Source of the DNA: Marinomonas alcarazii
GTDB lineage: Bacteria; Pseudomonadota; Gammaproteobacteria; Pseudomonadales; Marinomonadaceae
NCBI RefSeq assembly: GCF_003208215.1
Contig: NZ_QKLW01000001.1
Span: 920,781 to 984,780 of the forward strand
Length of the DNA stretch: 64,000 nt
Direction: 5' to 3'
Below are positions 17,557 through 26,371 of this stretch, piece after piece (within the stretch, counting starts at the first letter, position 1; each line of letters starts with the position of its first letter). The notes below the pieces were generated by a model. The model had not been told where the DNA came from. It did not search any database and saw only the letters and a program-made list of their open reading frames with translations. The position numbers and the translations under genes were made by a program.

Positions 17557-19143
17557 TTGTTAACGACGGCTAACATCACCATGCAATTTGGTGCAAAACC
17601 TCTTTTTGAAAATGTCTCTGTGAAGTTTGGAGAAGGCAAGCGCTACGGTCTAATCGGAGCGAATGGATGTGGTAAATCTACGTTCATGAAAATTCTAGGC
17701 GGTGATCTAGAACCAAGCTCTGGTAATGTTTCTAAAGATCCGAATGAGCGTCTTGGTAAATTGAAGCAAGATCAGTTTGCCTACGAAGAGTATTCCGTTA
17801 TTGATACTGTCATTATGGGTCACACTGAGCTTTGGGCAATTAAATCTGAAAAAGATGCCATTTACGCAAACCCAGAAATGACTGAAGCTGATGGTTTACG
17901 TGCTGGCGACTTGGAAGCTGAGTTCGCTGAAATGGACGGTTACACCGCTGATGCTCGTGCTGGAGAATTGCTACTAGGCGTTGGTATTCCTATAGAACAA
18001 CATTATGGCTTAATGAGCGAAGTCGCTCCTGGCTTAAAACTTCGTGTATTGCTTGCTCAGGCCTTGTTCTCTGATCCAGAAATTCTATTGCTTGACGAGC
18101 CAACCAACAACTTGGACATCAACACTATTCGCTGGTTGGAAGGTGTTTTGGTCGAGCGTAATTGCACTATGATCATCATTTCCCATGACCGTCACTTCTT
18201 AAACTCTGTTTGTACTAACATGGCAGATTTAGACTACGGCGAATTGCGCTTGTTCTCTGGTAACTACGATGAGTACATGACAGCGGCGACTCAAGCTCGT
18301 GAGCGTCTATTATCAGACAATGCGAAGAAAAAAGCGCAGATTAACGAGCTAAAATCCTTCGTTAGCCGCTTCTCTGCCAACGCTTCAAAATCGAAGCAAG
18401 CAACATCACGTGCTAAACAAATTGATAAAATTCAGCTAGAAGAAGTAAAACCTTCCAGCCGACAGAATCCATTTATTCGCTTCGAGCAAGAGAAAAAGCT
18501 ACATCGTATGGCCGTGCAAATCGAAAACGTAGCCAAATCTTATGATGAAGAACTATTCAGTGGCTTAAACATGATGGTCGAAGTCGGTGAGCGCATTGCG
18601 GTTATCGGGCCAAACGGTATCGGTAAAACGACTTTGCTAAAATGTTTGGTTGGCGATACAGAGCTTACCAAGGGCGAAGTGAAATGGTCAGAAAACGCCA
18701 ATATTGGCTACTACGCCCAAGATCATGCCCATGAATTCGAAAAAGACGTTGACCTAATCGAATGGATGGGACAGTGGGGGCAAGAAGGCGACGACGAGCA
18801 AGTTATTCGTGGCACTTTGGGACGCCTGCTTTTCTCTCAAAACGACATTAAGAAATCTGTAAAAGTGCTTTCTGGTGGTGAACAGGGTCGTATGTTATTC
18901 GGTAAGTTGATGCTGCAAAAGCCTAACGTACTCGTTATGGATGAGCCAACTAACCACATGGATATGGAATCGATCGAGTCTTTGAACTTGGCGCTTGAAA
19001 ACTACCCTGGCACTTTGATCTTTGTCAGCCATGACCGCGAATTCGTATCGTCCTTGGCGACTCGTATCGTCGAAGTAACCAGTGATGGCATTGTCGATTT
19101 CCACGGCACTTACGACGAATACTTAGCGAAACAAGAAGCCTAA
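17557..19143 (+). CDS. ybiT: ABC-F ATPase YbiT
   Basis: Soluble tandem ATPase of the ABC-F translation-factor class, 528 aa (E. coli YbiT 530). First Walker A GANGCGKS at 34-41, first signature replaced by EVAPGLKLR as is usual for YbiT, Walker [13 protein letters not shown]; linker (about 240-310) rich in Lys/Arg/Ser that would reach the ribosomal E/P sites; second Walker A GPNGIGKT near 351-358, LSGGEQGR near 438, [12 protein letters not shown]. Start is TTG with GGAAGA 7 nt upstream, and the second codon TTA gives the ML start expected from the family. Own terminator at 19165. Confidence 0.93.
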   Translation: MLTTANITMQFGAKPLFENVSVKFGEGKRYGLIGANGCGKSTFMKILGGDLEPSSGNVSKDPNERLGKLKQDQFAYEEYSVIDTVIMGHTELWAIKSEKDAIYANPEMTEADGLRAGDLEAEFAEMDGYTADARAGELLLGVGIPIEQHYGLMSEVAPGLKLRVLLAQALFSDPEILLLDEPTNNLDINTIRWLEGVLVERNCTMIIISHDRHFLNSVCTNMADLDYGELRLFSGNYDEYMTAATQARERLLSDNAKKKAQINELKSFVSRFSANASKSKQATSRAKQIDKIQLEEVKPSSRQNPFIRFEQEKKLHRMAVQIENVAKSYDEELFSGLNMMVEVGERIAVIGPNGIGKTTLLKCLVGDTELTKGEVKWSENANIGYYAQDHAHEFEKDVDLIEWMGQWGQEGDDEQVIRGTLGRLLFSQNDIKKSVKVLSGGEQGRMLFGKLMLQKPNVLVMDEPTNHMDMESIESLNLALENYPGTLIFVSHDREFVSSLATRIVEVTSDGIVDFHGTYDEYLAKQEA

Positions 19144-19164
19144 TTTCACTAAGCATTGATGATA

Positions 19165-19193
19165 AAAAAGAAGGCCAAGTGCCTTCTTTTTTT
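19165..19193 (+). terminator. Terminator of ybiT
   Basis: AAAAAGAAGGC / GCCTTCTTTTT stem with 5-nt loop, T run of 7 or more. Faces the end of the minus-strand MOSC gene at 19214, so it may serve both. Confidence 0.9.
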
Positions 19194-19213
19194 ATGGGTC
19201 TAAAAGAGCAGTG

Positions 19214-20056
19214 TTAGGCTTTTCTTCTGTCTAGATATTGTTCAGGCTCTCTATATTCAAGCACTTCAATACTATCGCCTAGATGAATGCTACCTGAATT
19301 TAGGGCGATCATATTTATACCAAATGTGACACCATCTTTACCAAGTAGACGAAACTTGCCAAGTGTTTTAAGTGGTTCGCCTTTCCCTATTTTTTCTGCT
19401 GTCTTTGGGTTTAATGTTGTGAATATACAACGAACACAAGGTTTTACATTTTCAAATTCGACTTGGCCAATTCGAATACGTTTCCAACTGTCTTCTTCAA
19501 ATGGCGAGTTTCCTTTCACAACCAAATTGGGTCTGAATTGCATCATGTCGATGTCTTTAGGACAGCTACGATTAAGTTCTGCAAGTGAGGCTTCTGTTGT
19601 TAATAGAAATGGATAGCCATCAGCAAAAGCGACAGGTGAATCTGGCCTACGACTAGTAAAACGCTCGGACGCTTTACCAAAGTAAACAAGTTGTAACGGC
19701 TCTCCAGCGATCTCGCTAAACCAAGCGTCTATATTTTCATTACTTATTTGTCCCTGCACAATATCATCCCACACGGTCACGCTTTTATATTGGCCGCTAA
19801 AAATATCAGGATTAATGTTAATGCTTTCAGTCATATCTGGATGTGAAAGTGTCCATTGGTTCTCTCCAGTAAGCTGTGCAGATATTAACGTAATATTTGG
19901 GTGTTCACGTCCAGTAATAAATAAGCCATTAGGTTTTACCATCATGTAACGTCGATCACCCCATAGGCCAGAAAAGTCTACCTGACTCGTCTTTAGTGAG
20001 ATGCCTTGCACCGATTTAATAGGATAAATGACCAGGTCACTGAGAGAATAATGCAT
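19214..20056 (-). CDS. MOSC domain protein (YcbX-like without ferredoxin domain)
   Basis: 280 aa. N-terminal MOSC beta-barrel (SDLVIYPIKSVQGIS..., about 1-120) and C-terminal MOSC domain (about 130-270) with the conserved cysteine motif VKPCVRCIFTT near 205. MOSC proteins handle sulfur bound to molybdenum cofactor; E. coli YcbX reduces N-hydroxylated bases and carries an extra 2Fe-2S domain that is absent here, so a separate redox partner would be needed (inference). No neighbours of molybdenum metabolism. Confidence 0.85.
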   Translation of the reverse strand: MHYSLSDLVIYPIKSVQGISLKTSQVDFSGLWGDRRYMMVKPNGLFITGREHPNITLISAQLTGENQWTLSHPDMTESININPDIFSGQYKSVTVWDDIVQGQISNENIDAWFSEIAGEPLQLVYFGKASERFTSRRPDSPVAFADGYPFLLTTEASLAELNRSCPKDIDMMQFRPNLVVKGNSPFEEDSWKRIRIGQVEFENVKPCVRCIFTTLNPKTAEKIGKGEPLKTLGKFRLLGKDGVTFGINMIALNSGSIHLGDSIEVLEYREPEQYLDRRKA

Positions 20057-20117
20057 GAGTGCTCCTTGTATAAACTCTCATTATTATTCCCCATAGCGAA
20101 GCATGATGCCAATAAAA

Positions 20118-20146
20118 AAGCCCTAGAATGGATCATTCTAGGGCTT
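20118..20146 (-). terminator. Terminator of the decarboxylase gene
   Basis: 13-bp perfect stem AAGCCCTAGAATG / CATTCTAGGGCTT with a 3-nt loop; read on the minus strand it is followed by a T run (the A6 at 20114-20119). Lies 22 nt after the decarboxylase stop. Confidence 0.92.
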
Positions 20147-20167
20147 CTAATTTAGTGCTTGAAAAGC

Positions 20168-21334
20168 TTATAGATAATATGACGCCAAAGGAGGGAAGCC
20201 ATTAAATTCTACCGCACTATAAGTTGTGGTGTAGGCACCAGTCGACAACCAGTACATACGATCACCTATCGCCAAATTCAGTGGCAGGCCATACTTGTAG
20301 TTCTCGTACATGATATCGGCGCTATCACAGGTTGGACCGGCAATAATAACTTCCTCTAATTCACCACCTTTATCAACATGAATTGGGTACTTGATAGATT
20401 CGTCTAGCGTTTCAATAAGGCCAGAGAACTTACCAACATCTGTAAATACCCAACGATTCAATGCAGTGTGTGATTTACGAGAAATCAAAACAACTTCACT
20501 TACTAAAACACCAGCGTTAGAGATTAAAGAGCGACCTGGTTCCAGAATGATTCTTGGTAAATCAGTACCAAAATCTTCTTCCAAGAAGCGTTTAATTTCT
20601 TCTGCGTACGTTGCCAAGTCATTCGTACGAGCAATATAGTTAGCAGGGAAGCCGCCGCCCATATTTATCATCTCTAATACGATGCCATCTTCTTCTTTAA
20701 GGCGTTCAAATATTACTTTAACGCTAGCGATAGCCGCATCCCACGCACCGATATCACGTTGCTGTGAACCAACATGGAAAGAAACGCCATAAGGAATCAA
20801 GCCTAATTCTTTTGCAAGGACCAGTAGGTCCATCGCCATGTCTGGACGGCAGCCAAATTTACGTGAAAGAGGCCAGTCTGCTGTTACTGTACCTTCAGTT
20901 AAAATGCGAACGTAAACTCGAGAGCCAGGGGCTGCTTTTGCAATATTGCGCAGATCCGCTTCTGAATCTGTCGCGAACATGCGAACACCTTTCTCGTAAA
21001 AGTAACGAACGTCTTTTGCTTTCTTAATTGTGTTGCCGTAGCTCACTTGCTCTGGGGAGATGCCACCAATTGCAAGCAATTTATCTAGTTCATAACGTGA
21101 TGCAACGTCAAAGTTTGAGCCACGATCACGCAGTAACTTTAAAATCTCTGGCGCTGGGTTTGCTTTGATAGCATAAAAAATATCAGCAACCGGAAAGCCT
21201 TTTGTTAATTCAGTGTATGCTTCATCGATGATTTCGGTATCGATAACAACAAATGGCGTGTCTTTGGTTTCAGCAAAGGCTTTAAAACGGGCAAAGCGTT
21301 CTGGTGTGTAGAAAGAATTGACGTCAACAGTCAT
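20168..21334 (-). CDS. Class III (alanine-racemase fold) ornithine/lysine decarboxylase
   Basis: PLP enzyme making putrescine or cadaverine; 388 aa. PLP lysine K57 in FYAIKANP, SFHVGSQQRD near 195, MGGGFP, the EPGR phosphate loop, and GPTCDSADIMYENY with the active-site Cys at about 336 contributed across the dimer. This is the eukaryote-like ODC fold, not the large E. coli SpeC fold; related enzymes from Selenomonas and Vibrio accept both ornithine and lysine. The open frame extends 10 codons upstream but AAGGAG stands 10 nt before the ATG at 21334, which is the start. Own promoter, 160-nt leader and terminator. Confidence 0.93.
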   Translation of the reverse strand: MTVDVNSFYTPERFARFKAFAETKDTPFVVIDTEIIDEAYTELTKGFPVADIFYAIKANPAPEILKLLRDRGSNFDVASRYELDKLLAIGGISPEQVSYGNTIKKAKDVRYFYEKGVRMFATDSEADLRNIAKAAPGSRVYVRILTEGTVTADWPLSRKFGCRPDMAMDLLVLAKELGLIPYGVSFHVGSQQRDIGAWDAAIASVKVIFERLKEEDGIVLEMINMGGGFPANYIARTNDLATYAEEIKRFLEEDFGTDLPRIILEPGRSLISNAGVLVSEVVLISRKSHTALNRWVFTDVGKFSGLIETLDESIKYPIHVDKGGELEEVIIAGPTCDSADIMYENYKYGLPLNLAIGDRMYWLSTGAYTTTYSAVEFNGFPPLASYYL

Positions 21335-21494
21335 GGGCAAAAGCTCCTTAATTATGCAAAACATAAACCGATTAAATAAGTAAACGCCTTTACCTTCTCC
21401 CGTCCTACTTATGGCTGTTACTTATCCGGCAAAAATGGCCTTAAGCGACTAGCGCAGCAGTTGAAGCGGTGCGGATTATGTTCAGCAATGACGC
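21335..21494 (-). promoter_or_regulatory. Long structured 5' leader of the decarboxylase gene
   Basis: From the inferred transcription start (about 21494) to the ATG the leader is about 160 nt. ATAAGTAA (21376-21383) and TTACTTAT (21418-21425) are complementary and would close a 34-nt loop containing a purine-rich GGACGGGAGAAGG segment. A 15-codon TTG-initiated frame (21441-21488, LNIIRTASTAALVA) is open near the 5' end but has no ribosome site. Leaders of decarboxylase genes are known polyamine or ornithine control sites in other bacteria (speF leaders); that this one works so is inference. Confidence 0.4.
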
Positions 21495-21500
21495 GGGCGA

Positions 21501-21529
21501 AATTTAAGACGCAAGGCGTCTTTGGTCAA
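21501..21529 (-). promoter_or_regulatory. Sigma-70 promoter of the decarboxylase gene
   Basis: On the minus strand, TTGACC (21524-21529) and TAAATT (21501-21506) are separated by exactly 17 nt. Located between the upstream terminator (21552-21586) and the leader, so it can serve only this gene. Confidence 0.7.
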
Positions 21530-21551
21530 GTATTTTTTCATATTTTAGACC

Positions 21552-21586
21552 AAAAAAAAGAGACTGCGAGCGTCTCCTTTTTTTTT
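21552..21586 (-). terminator. Terminator of the YeeE/YedE pair
   Basis: GAGAC/GTCTC stem extended by an A8/T9 pairing, 7-nt loop; on the minus strand followed by TTTTTTTTG. Starts 15 nt after the stop of the 21601 gene. Symmetric, so it may also act on the plus strand. Confidence 0.85.
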
Positions 21587-21600
21587 AGGGATTTCATTGT

Positions 21601-22020
21601 CTATTTTTGCGATGAAAGCGACTGTAAATGATGTAATCCACTGCCAATTATCAAAGCGATAACAAAATAAAATCCCTCTGCTGGATTGTTCACTAACGCC
21701 GTCAAACCAGGCCCAGGGCAATACCCACTTAATCCCCAGCCAATACCAAAAAGAATGGCGCCAATAATTAGTTTCGCATCGATTTGACGCATTACTGGCA
21801 CTTGCCAACTATGGGATAAAAGCGGCTTAAGTTGCTTCTTTTTGATGATGTAGCCAAGCATGCCAACCGCAATAGCGCTGGCCATTACTATGATAAGTGA
21901 TGGGTTCCAATTACCAAGAATATCTAAAAAGCCTAAGACAACAGCTGGATTGGTCATTTCAGCAAATGCCAATCCTAGGCCAAACAGGATACCTGCGAGG
22001 ATTGTTACGATTGCAGACAT
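21601..22020 (-). CDS. YeeE/YedE family membrane protein, second half-transporter (PmpB-like)
   Basis: 139 aa with about four hydrophobic helices. Carries the family motif GLSGYCPGPGLTAL (about 98-111) with the conserved cysteine. In the YeeE/TsuA superfamily such cysteines relay thiosulfate or other sulfur compounds; two small proteins make up what is one polypeptide in E. coli YeeE. Follows its partner by 10 bp. Substrate not determinable; sulfur compounds by family. Confidence 0.85.
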   Translation of the reverse strand: MSAIVTILAGILFGLGLAFAEMTNPAVVLGFLDILGNWNPSLIIVMASAIAVGMLGYIIKKKQLKPLLSHSWQVPVMRQIDAKLIIGAILFGIGWGLSGYCPGPGLTALVNNPAEGFYFVIALIIGSGLHHLQSLSSQK

Positions 22021-22030
22021 GTTAGTTCTC

Positions 22031-22429
22031 CTAATTTAAGACCATCACGGTCAGAATGGCTGCCAACATAAATGTTGCTGTGGCGACAATTGAACGAGGC
22101 GATAATCGTGAAATACCGCAAACACCATGGCCGCTTGTGCACCCGCCGCCTAGTCGCGTGCCATATCCAACTAATAGTCCAGATGCGATAAGTAACCAAG
22201 GGCTTCTTATTTCAGGAAAATCCACAGTTTGCTCTGTGAGCGTTCCGTAAGCGGCACCCCCAATAATTAACCCAGCAATAAATAAGAAAGGCAGGAATCG
22301 CTCTTTAGAGAAAAGCAGTTGCGACAAAATTCCGCTGATACCGATCACTTTACCAAGGGTTAAAAGGTATATCGTTGCTGTTAGGCCTATGAGCAGACCT
22401 CCAACTAAAGGGTTGAAAATCGTATCCAT
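22031..22429 (-). CDS. YeeE/YedE family membrane protein, first half-transporter (PmpA-like)
   Basis: 132 aa, four predicted helices. Family motif GGGCTSGHGVCGISRL (about 93-108) with two cysteines, then SPRSIVATATFM. Pairs with the next gene downstream. ATG start with AGGATG-type ribosome site. No rhodanese, persulfide dioxygenase or ArsR/BigR gene sits beside it, which is the usual company of such pairs. Confidence 0.87.
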   Translation of the reverse strand: MDTIFNPLVGGLLIGLTATIYLLTLGKVIGISGILSQLLFSKERFLPFLFIAGLIIGGAAYGTLTEQTVDFPEIRSPWLLIASGLLVGYGTRLGGGCTSGHGVCGISRLSPRSIVATATFMLAAILTVMVLN

Positions 22430-22448
22430 TGTTACATCCTCATGTTTA

Positions 22449-22466
22449 TATTAGTTTATTCTAATA
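22449..22466. promoter_or_regulatory. 18-bp palindromic site upstream of the YeeE pair
   Basis: TATTAG-N6-CTAATA, perfect arms, 20 bp before the 22429 start. Position and AT-rich dyad fit an ArsR-type operator such as those controlling sulfide/persulfide genes, but I cannot match it to a defined consensus. Confidence 0.35.
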
Positions 22467-22595
22467 CACTTTATAAGAAAACTCTAATGTAATATTTACT
22501 CTATTTTCTTCTCCACATGTGCACAGTGTTTATTCATTAGCATACTGATATTAATCACTCTTCATTGTATTCTTCACTATCTTGAGGAGAGACAG

Positions 22596-23063
22596 ATGAA
22601 CGAGTTGTGGCTAGGGGCGTCAGCAGAAAGTGCCGATTACATTTTCTTGTTGCCAAATAGACCCGAATTTCCGCCCCATTTACTAAAAAAAGATTATCCC
22701 CATGTTGATGTGACCACTTTGATTGCCATTAACGGAAACCACTGGCGAAAAATTTTTACCATTATGGCGAAACTGGCTGCACCAGAACTCAGTACTTGGC
22801 GAACCTTTCGCGATAACGATTTATTAACAAGAGTAGGCATTGCTTTTTCAGCACATCAAATTCAAAACGTTAATGGCGTTGTCTTTATTGTAGGTAAGAC
22901 GTTTGAAGATGCCTGCCCAATTTCAGAACAAGCAAGGTTGATAGGGGAGAAACAACACGCCAGAGTCGATCTTCCTTATGTCTGGTGCCCCTATTTAGAC
23001 TATCGTCAATTTCCTAATAGCCTTATTGATGCTCTACGCGAGTACATTTTGGAGAAAAAATGA
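22596..23063 (+). CDS. Unrecognised 155-aa soluble protein
   Basis: Not recognised with confidence. Soluble, no signal or membrane segment; mixed alpha/beta pattern with hydrophobic strands (YIFLLPNRP, VVFIVGKTF) and a closing amphipathic helix. Strong ribosome site GAGGAGAG before ATG. Its last four bases overlap the start of the TerB-like gene (ATGA), so the two are made together and may work together. Confidence 0.7.
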   Translation: MNELWLGASAESADYIFLLPNRPEFPPHLLKKDYPHVDVTTLIAINGNHWRKIFTIMAKLAAPELSTWRTFRDNDLLTRVGIAFSAHQIQNVNGVVFIVGKTFEDACPISEQARLIGEKQHARVDLPYVWCPYLDYRQFPNSLIDALREYILEKK

Positions 23064-23503
23064 TTACAGCATTAAAAAACCTTTTTAAGCTACCTGTAGA
23101 ACAGGTTGAGCAAATATCTTATCAAAAAGCCGTTGCTGCGCTATTAATGGAGGTCATGCTTGCGGATCATAAAGTCGATGAGCAGGAAGAAAAGCAGGTA
23201 AAAGAGTTTCTACGTGAAATAAGTGACTTGGGCGAAGACATTGATGTTTTGTATGAAGAAGCGAAGTCAGGCGTAGATGAAGCAAATGATTTGTATCAAT
23301 TTACCAAAGTGATTAATGATGGAGCGACATTGGAGCAAAAAATGTTACTGCTAAAAGGTTTGTGGCGAGTGGCTTTGGCAGACGGAGACATTGACTCTTA
23401 TGAGGATCACAGAATAAGAAGAATTAGCGAATTGCTATTCATGCCTCACTCAGAGTTCATACAGGCGAAATTGTCAACGCAAGCAGAAATGAAGGCAGAA
23501 TGA
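23060..23503 (+). CDS. TerB-family protein
   Basis: 147 aa all-helical TerB fold. Two metal-binding-like repeats show the family pattern: LLMEVMLADHKVDEQEEKQV (about 28-47) and LWRVALADGDIDSYEDHRIR (about 98-118), both with the ADxxxDxxE signature. TerB-like proteins occur in tellurite/stress modules but also alone in many marine gammaproteobacteria, with no proven activity. No other ter genes are in the window. Confidence 0.85.
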   Translation: MITALKNLFKLPVEQVEQISYQKAVAALLMEVMLADHKVDEQEEKQVKEFLREISDLGEDIDVLYEEAKSGVDEANDLYQFTKVINDGATLEQKMLLLKGLWRVALADGDIDSYEDHRIRRISELLFMPHSEFIQAKLSTQAEMKAE

Positions 23504-23511
23504 ATGAAAAT

Positions 23512-23540
23512 AAAAATGCGGCCCTTAGGCCGCATTTTTT
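23512..23540. terminator. Bidirectional terminator between terB-like gene and sodB
   Basis: 12-bp perfect stem AAAAATGCGGCC / GGCCGCATTTTT with CTTA loop; T tract on both strands. Lies between convergent genes. Confidence 0.95.
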
Positions 23541-23566
23541 GACTGGTCTAAATCTAAGACTAAGAC

Positions 23567-24151
23567 TTACGCTGCGAAGTTCGCTGCTGCGAATTCCCAG
23601 TTTGCAAGTGCCCAGAAACCTTTAAGGTAATCAGGACGAACATTGCGGTAGTCAATATAATAAGCGTGTTCCCAAAGATCGACAGTGATGATCGCTGTTT
23701 GACCGCTTGTCATAGGAGTTCCAGCATTGCTTGTGTTGACGATTTCAAGAGAACCATCTGCGTTCTTAACCAACCAAGTCCAGCTAGAACCAAAGTTGTT
23801 TACAGCTTTGTCGTCAAATGCTGCTTGGAACTCTGCGAAAGAACCCCATTTTGCATTGATTGCATCAGCTAGAGCGCCAGTTGGCTCGCCGCCGCCATTA
23901 GGGCTTAGGCTGTTCCAGAAAAACGTGTGGTTCCAGATTTGAGCAGCATTGTTGAAAACAGGACCCGCTGGAGCAGAGACAATGATCTCTTCAAGCGTTT
24001 TATTTTCGTATTCAGAACCTGGTACTAAGCCGTTCAATTTAACAACATATGTGTTGTGATGCTTGCCGTAGTGGTATTCAAGCGTCTCAACAGACATGTG
24101 AGGCTCTAGTGCGTCTTTAGCATAAGGAAGAGCGGGTAATTCAAAAGCCAT
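23567..24151 (-). CDS. sodB: Iron superoxide dismutase
   Basis: Disproportionates superoxide in the cytoplasm. 194 aa, typical FeSOD length. Metal ligands visible: His27 (ETLEYHYGKHH), His75 (AQIWNHTFFW), Asp158 and His162 (DLWEHAYYID). The AQIWNHTFFWNSL and GSSWTWLV segments favour iron over manganese. ATG start with AAGGAG. Single gene; the terminator at 23512 serves it. Confidence 0.97.
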   Translation of the reverse strand: MAFELPALPYAKDALEPHMSVETLEYHYGKHHNTYVVKLNGLVPGSEYENKTLEEIIVSAPAGPVFNNAAQIWNHTFFWNSLSPNGGGEPTGALADAINAKWGSFAEFQAAFDDKAVNNFGSSWTWLVKNADGSLEIVNTSNAGTPMTSGQTAIITVDLWEHAYYIDYRNVRPDYLKGFWALANWEFAAANFAA

Positions 24152-24308
24152 TTCAATTCTCCTTGCTTTTTATTTAACGAAAAATGCTTGTGATCAAGCA
24201 GTTAATGGTGCTTATATAGTATCACCGAACATCTTAAGATAATATTACTTAGGTTTGTTCTTGAGCTATTTTCCATAATTTTTGTTAATAACGATATATA
24301 AGATTTCC

Positions 24309-25229
24309 ATGCGAAAAGATGATGATGTTGAGATCCCAAGCCTGACTCTGGATCATGATGAAGTCAGCGAAAGAAGGCCTAGCGCTGTCAAGCCTAAGAG
24401 CCAGACAACCCCTACACCCACAAGGCCAGCGCATGCACCAAATATTGTGCATAAAAAACAAAGCCTTGTTGGAGTCTATCTTTTGTTAATTCTCTTGCTG
24501 ATAGTCTCGGCAGGTGCCGGTTATTGGCTGTGGCAACAAAATATACAGCTGCGTAACGAGTTGTATGGTGCTAAAAGTGAAATACAAAATTTAGATCATC
24601 AGTTACTTGCTGCCGATGTGTCCGCCAATAAGCAGGGCGAAACATTGGAAGAAACACTAAACAACCATGCCAGCGAAATCCGCAAATTGTGGGGTGTTTC
24701 ATACGATACAAACAGAAAGTCCATCGCCAGCAATAACGCTGCAATTGATGAAATGCAAAAAAAGCTTTCGACAATGCGAGACACGATATCGACCCAATCT
24801 AAGCGCATTGCGGTTCAGGCAGAAGCGTTTAACGAAGTTGAAGCGGGTTTTAATAAGCTGGTTCCCACCGTCGCCAATATTGATGAAACCGTTAAATCAA
24901 TTGCTGTGGAGCAGGGTGAGCAGGCTAAGCAACTACAATCAGCTGAAAAAATGATCACAGCACAAAGCGGTAAGAATGAAGCTCAAGCATTAAGCCTAGA
25001 GCAACTGTCTCAAAGTTTAGCCGCCTTAGAGAAGAAAGTCGCATCAATAGAAACACAGGCGTTAGGATCAAATAACGCTGAAATGGCAACTTTTGAACAA
25101 ACGCTAGCTAGACATCAGGAAGCGATAGAATCAAGTGATACATTTAGGGTTCAGGTGAACGCTGAAATAATTCGATTGCGTAAGCAAATTAATCAATTGA
25201 TGTTAGAACAGCAACTAACCAACGAATAG
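24309..25229 (+). CDS. Single-pass membrane protein with periplasmic coiled coil, unknown
   Basis: 306 aa from the ATG at 24309; the frame is open from TTG 24282 but that codon has no better ribosome site. A 50-residue charged, Pro-rich cytoplasmic tail (EIPSLTLDHDE) is followed by one strong membrane helix VGVYLLLILLLIVSAGAGYW (about 57-76) and a long Gln/Ala/Glu coiled coil to the end. Type II topology expected. I do not recognise the family; similar proteins sit in many pseudomonad-like genomes without assigned role. Divergent from sodB, terminator after it. Confidence 0.7.
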   Translation: MRKDDDVEIPSLTLDHDEVSERRPSAVKPKSQTTPTPTRPAHAPNIVHKKQSLVGVYLLLILLLIVSAGAGYWLWQQNIQLRNELYGAKSEIQNLDHQLLAADVSANKQGETLEETLNNHASEIRKLWGVSYDTNRKSIASNNAAIDEMQKKLSTMRDTISTQSKRIAVQAEAFNEVEAGFNKLVPTVANIDETVKSIAVEQGEQAKQLQSAEKMITAQSGKNEAQALSLEQLSQSLAALEKKVASIETQALGSNNAEMATFEQTLARHQEAIESSDTFRVQVNAEIIRLRKQINQLMLEQQLTNE

Positions 25230-25256
25230 TAAAATATTTCGTACCAATTTGTGCAT

Positions 25257-25282
25257 AAGGCCGATTATTTCGGCCTTTTTTA
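25257..25282 (+). terminator. Terminator after the coiled-coil gene
   Basis: AAGGCCGA / TCGGCCTT stem, 5-nt loop, T6. Confidence 0.9.
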
Positions 25283-25383
25283 TGCCTGTCTAACTTTGCC
25301 TTGCCATATTCACAACACACTAATCGGCCATATATGGCTTTTTAACTATCTATATTCCACTAAAGTCTAGACACCACTCTTTT

Positions 25384-25434
25384 TATAACTTTATAGCATG
25401 TTATAGTTTGGAAAATGCTGAATCCTGATATATA
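25384..25434 (+). promoter_or_regulatory. Possible activator site and extended -10 promoter of cysDN
   Basis: TATAAC (25384-25389) and GTTATA (25400-25405) form an inverted repeat with 10-nt spacing. An extended -10 (TGATATATA, ending 25434) follows, with no good -35, 13 nt before the cysD ATG. A weak -35 plus an upstream dyad is what an activator such as CysB would need; the match to CysB sites is not specific. Confidence 0.35.
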
Positions 25435-25447
25435 GAGATGGGAAATT

Positions 25448-26353
25448 ATGACAGAGGCAAGACTTACTCACTTAAAACAACTAGAAGCTGAAAGCATTCA
25501 CATAATACGTGAGGTTGCGGCTGAATTTGATAACCCAGTAATGCTTTACTCTATTGGTAAAGACTCAGCGGTGATGCTACACCTTGCAATGAAGGCTTTC
25601 TATCCAGGTAAACCACCGTTTCCGCTTATGCACGTGGACACTGGCTGGAAATTTAAAGAGATGATTTCATTCCGTGATGAAATGGTAGCTAAGCTAGGTC
25701 TAGAGCTTATTGTTCATCAAAACCAAGAAGGCATTGAGCAAGGTATTGGGCCATTCACACATGGTAGTTCCAAGCACACAGATGTCATGAAAACCCAAGC
25801 TTTGAAACAAGCTTTAGATAAATATGGTTTTGATGCAGCTTTTGGTGGTGCCCGCCGAGATGAAGAGAAATCTCGTGCGAAAGAGCGAGTTTACTCTTTC
25901 CGTGACAAACAGCATCGTTGGGACCCAAAAAATCAACGTCCAGAATTGTGGAATATCTACAACGGTAAGGTTAACAAAGGCGAAAGCATCCGCGTTTTCC
26001 CATTATCAAATTGGACCGAGTTGGATATTTGGCAATACATTTATCTGGAAAGCATCCCAATTGTGCCACTGTATTTTTCAGAAAAGCGCCCAGTTGTAGA
26101 GCGTGACGGCACATTGATCATGGTTGACGATGAACGCATGCCGTTGAATGGCGAAGTGCCAGAAATGAAATCTGTTCGTTTTCGTACTCTGGGTTGCTAT
26201 CCATTAACGGGGGCGGTTGAGTCTGAAGCCGCTTCGTTACCTGAAATTATTCAGGAAATGCTGCTAACAAGAAGCTCTGAGCGACAAGGGCGAATGATTG
26301 ACCACGATTCATCCGGGTCAATGGAAGAGAAGAAGAAACAAGGCTATTTCTAA
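25448..26353 (+). CDS. cysD: Sulfate adenylyltransferase subunit 2
   Basis: ATP sulfurylase catalytic subunit; forms adenosine 5'-phosphosulfate from sulfate and ATP with CysN. 301 aa (E. coli 302). PP-loop [16 protein letters not shown] near 32-47, [27 protein letters not shown] and the C-terminal [20 protein letters not shown] are all family-specific. 18 bp ahead of cysN. Assimilatory sulfate reduction; the rest of the pathway is not in the window. Confidence 0.97.
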   Translation: MTEARLTHLKQLEAESIHIIREVAAEFDNPVMLYSIGKDSAVMLHLAMKAFYPGKPPFPLMHVDTGWKFKEMISFRDEMVAKLGLELIVHQNQEGIEQGIGPFTHGSSKHTDVMKTQALKQALDKYGFDAAFGGARRDEEKSRAKERVYSFRDKQHRWDPKNQRPELWNIYNGKVNKGESIRVFPLSNWTELDIWQYIYLESIPIVPLYFSEKRPVVERDGTLIMVDDERMPLNGEVPEMKSVRFRTLGCYPLTGAVESEAASLPEIIQEMLLTRSSERQGRMIDHDSSGSMEEKKKQGYF

Positions 26354-26371
26354 GTTTGGAGTAAAGAAAGA

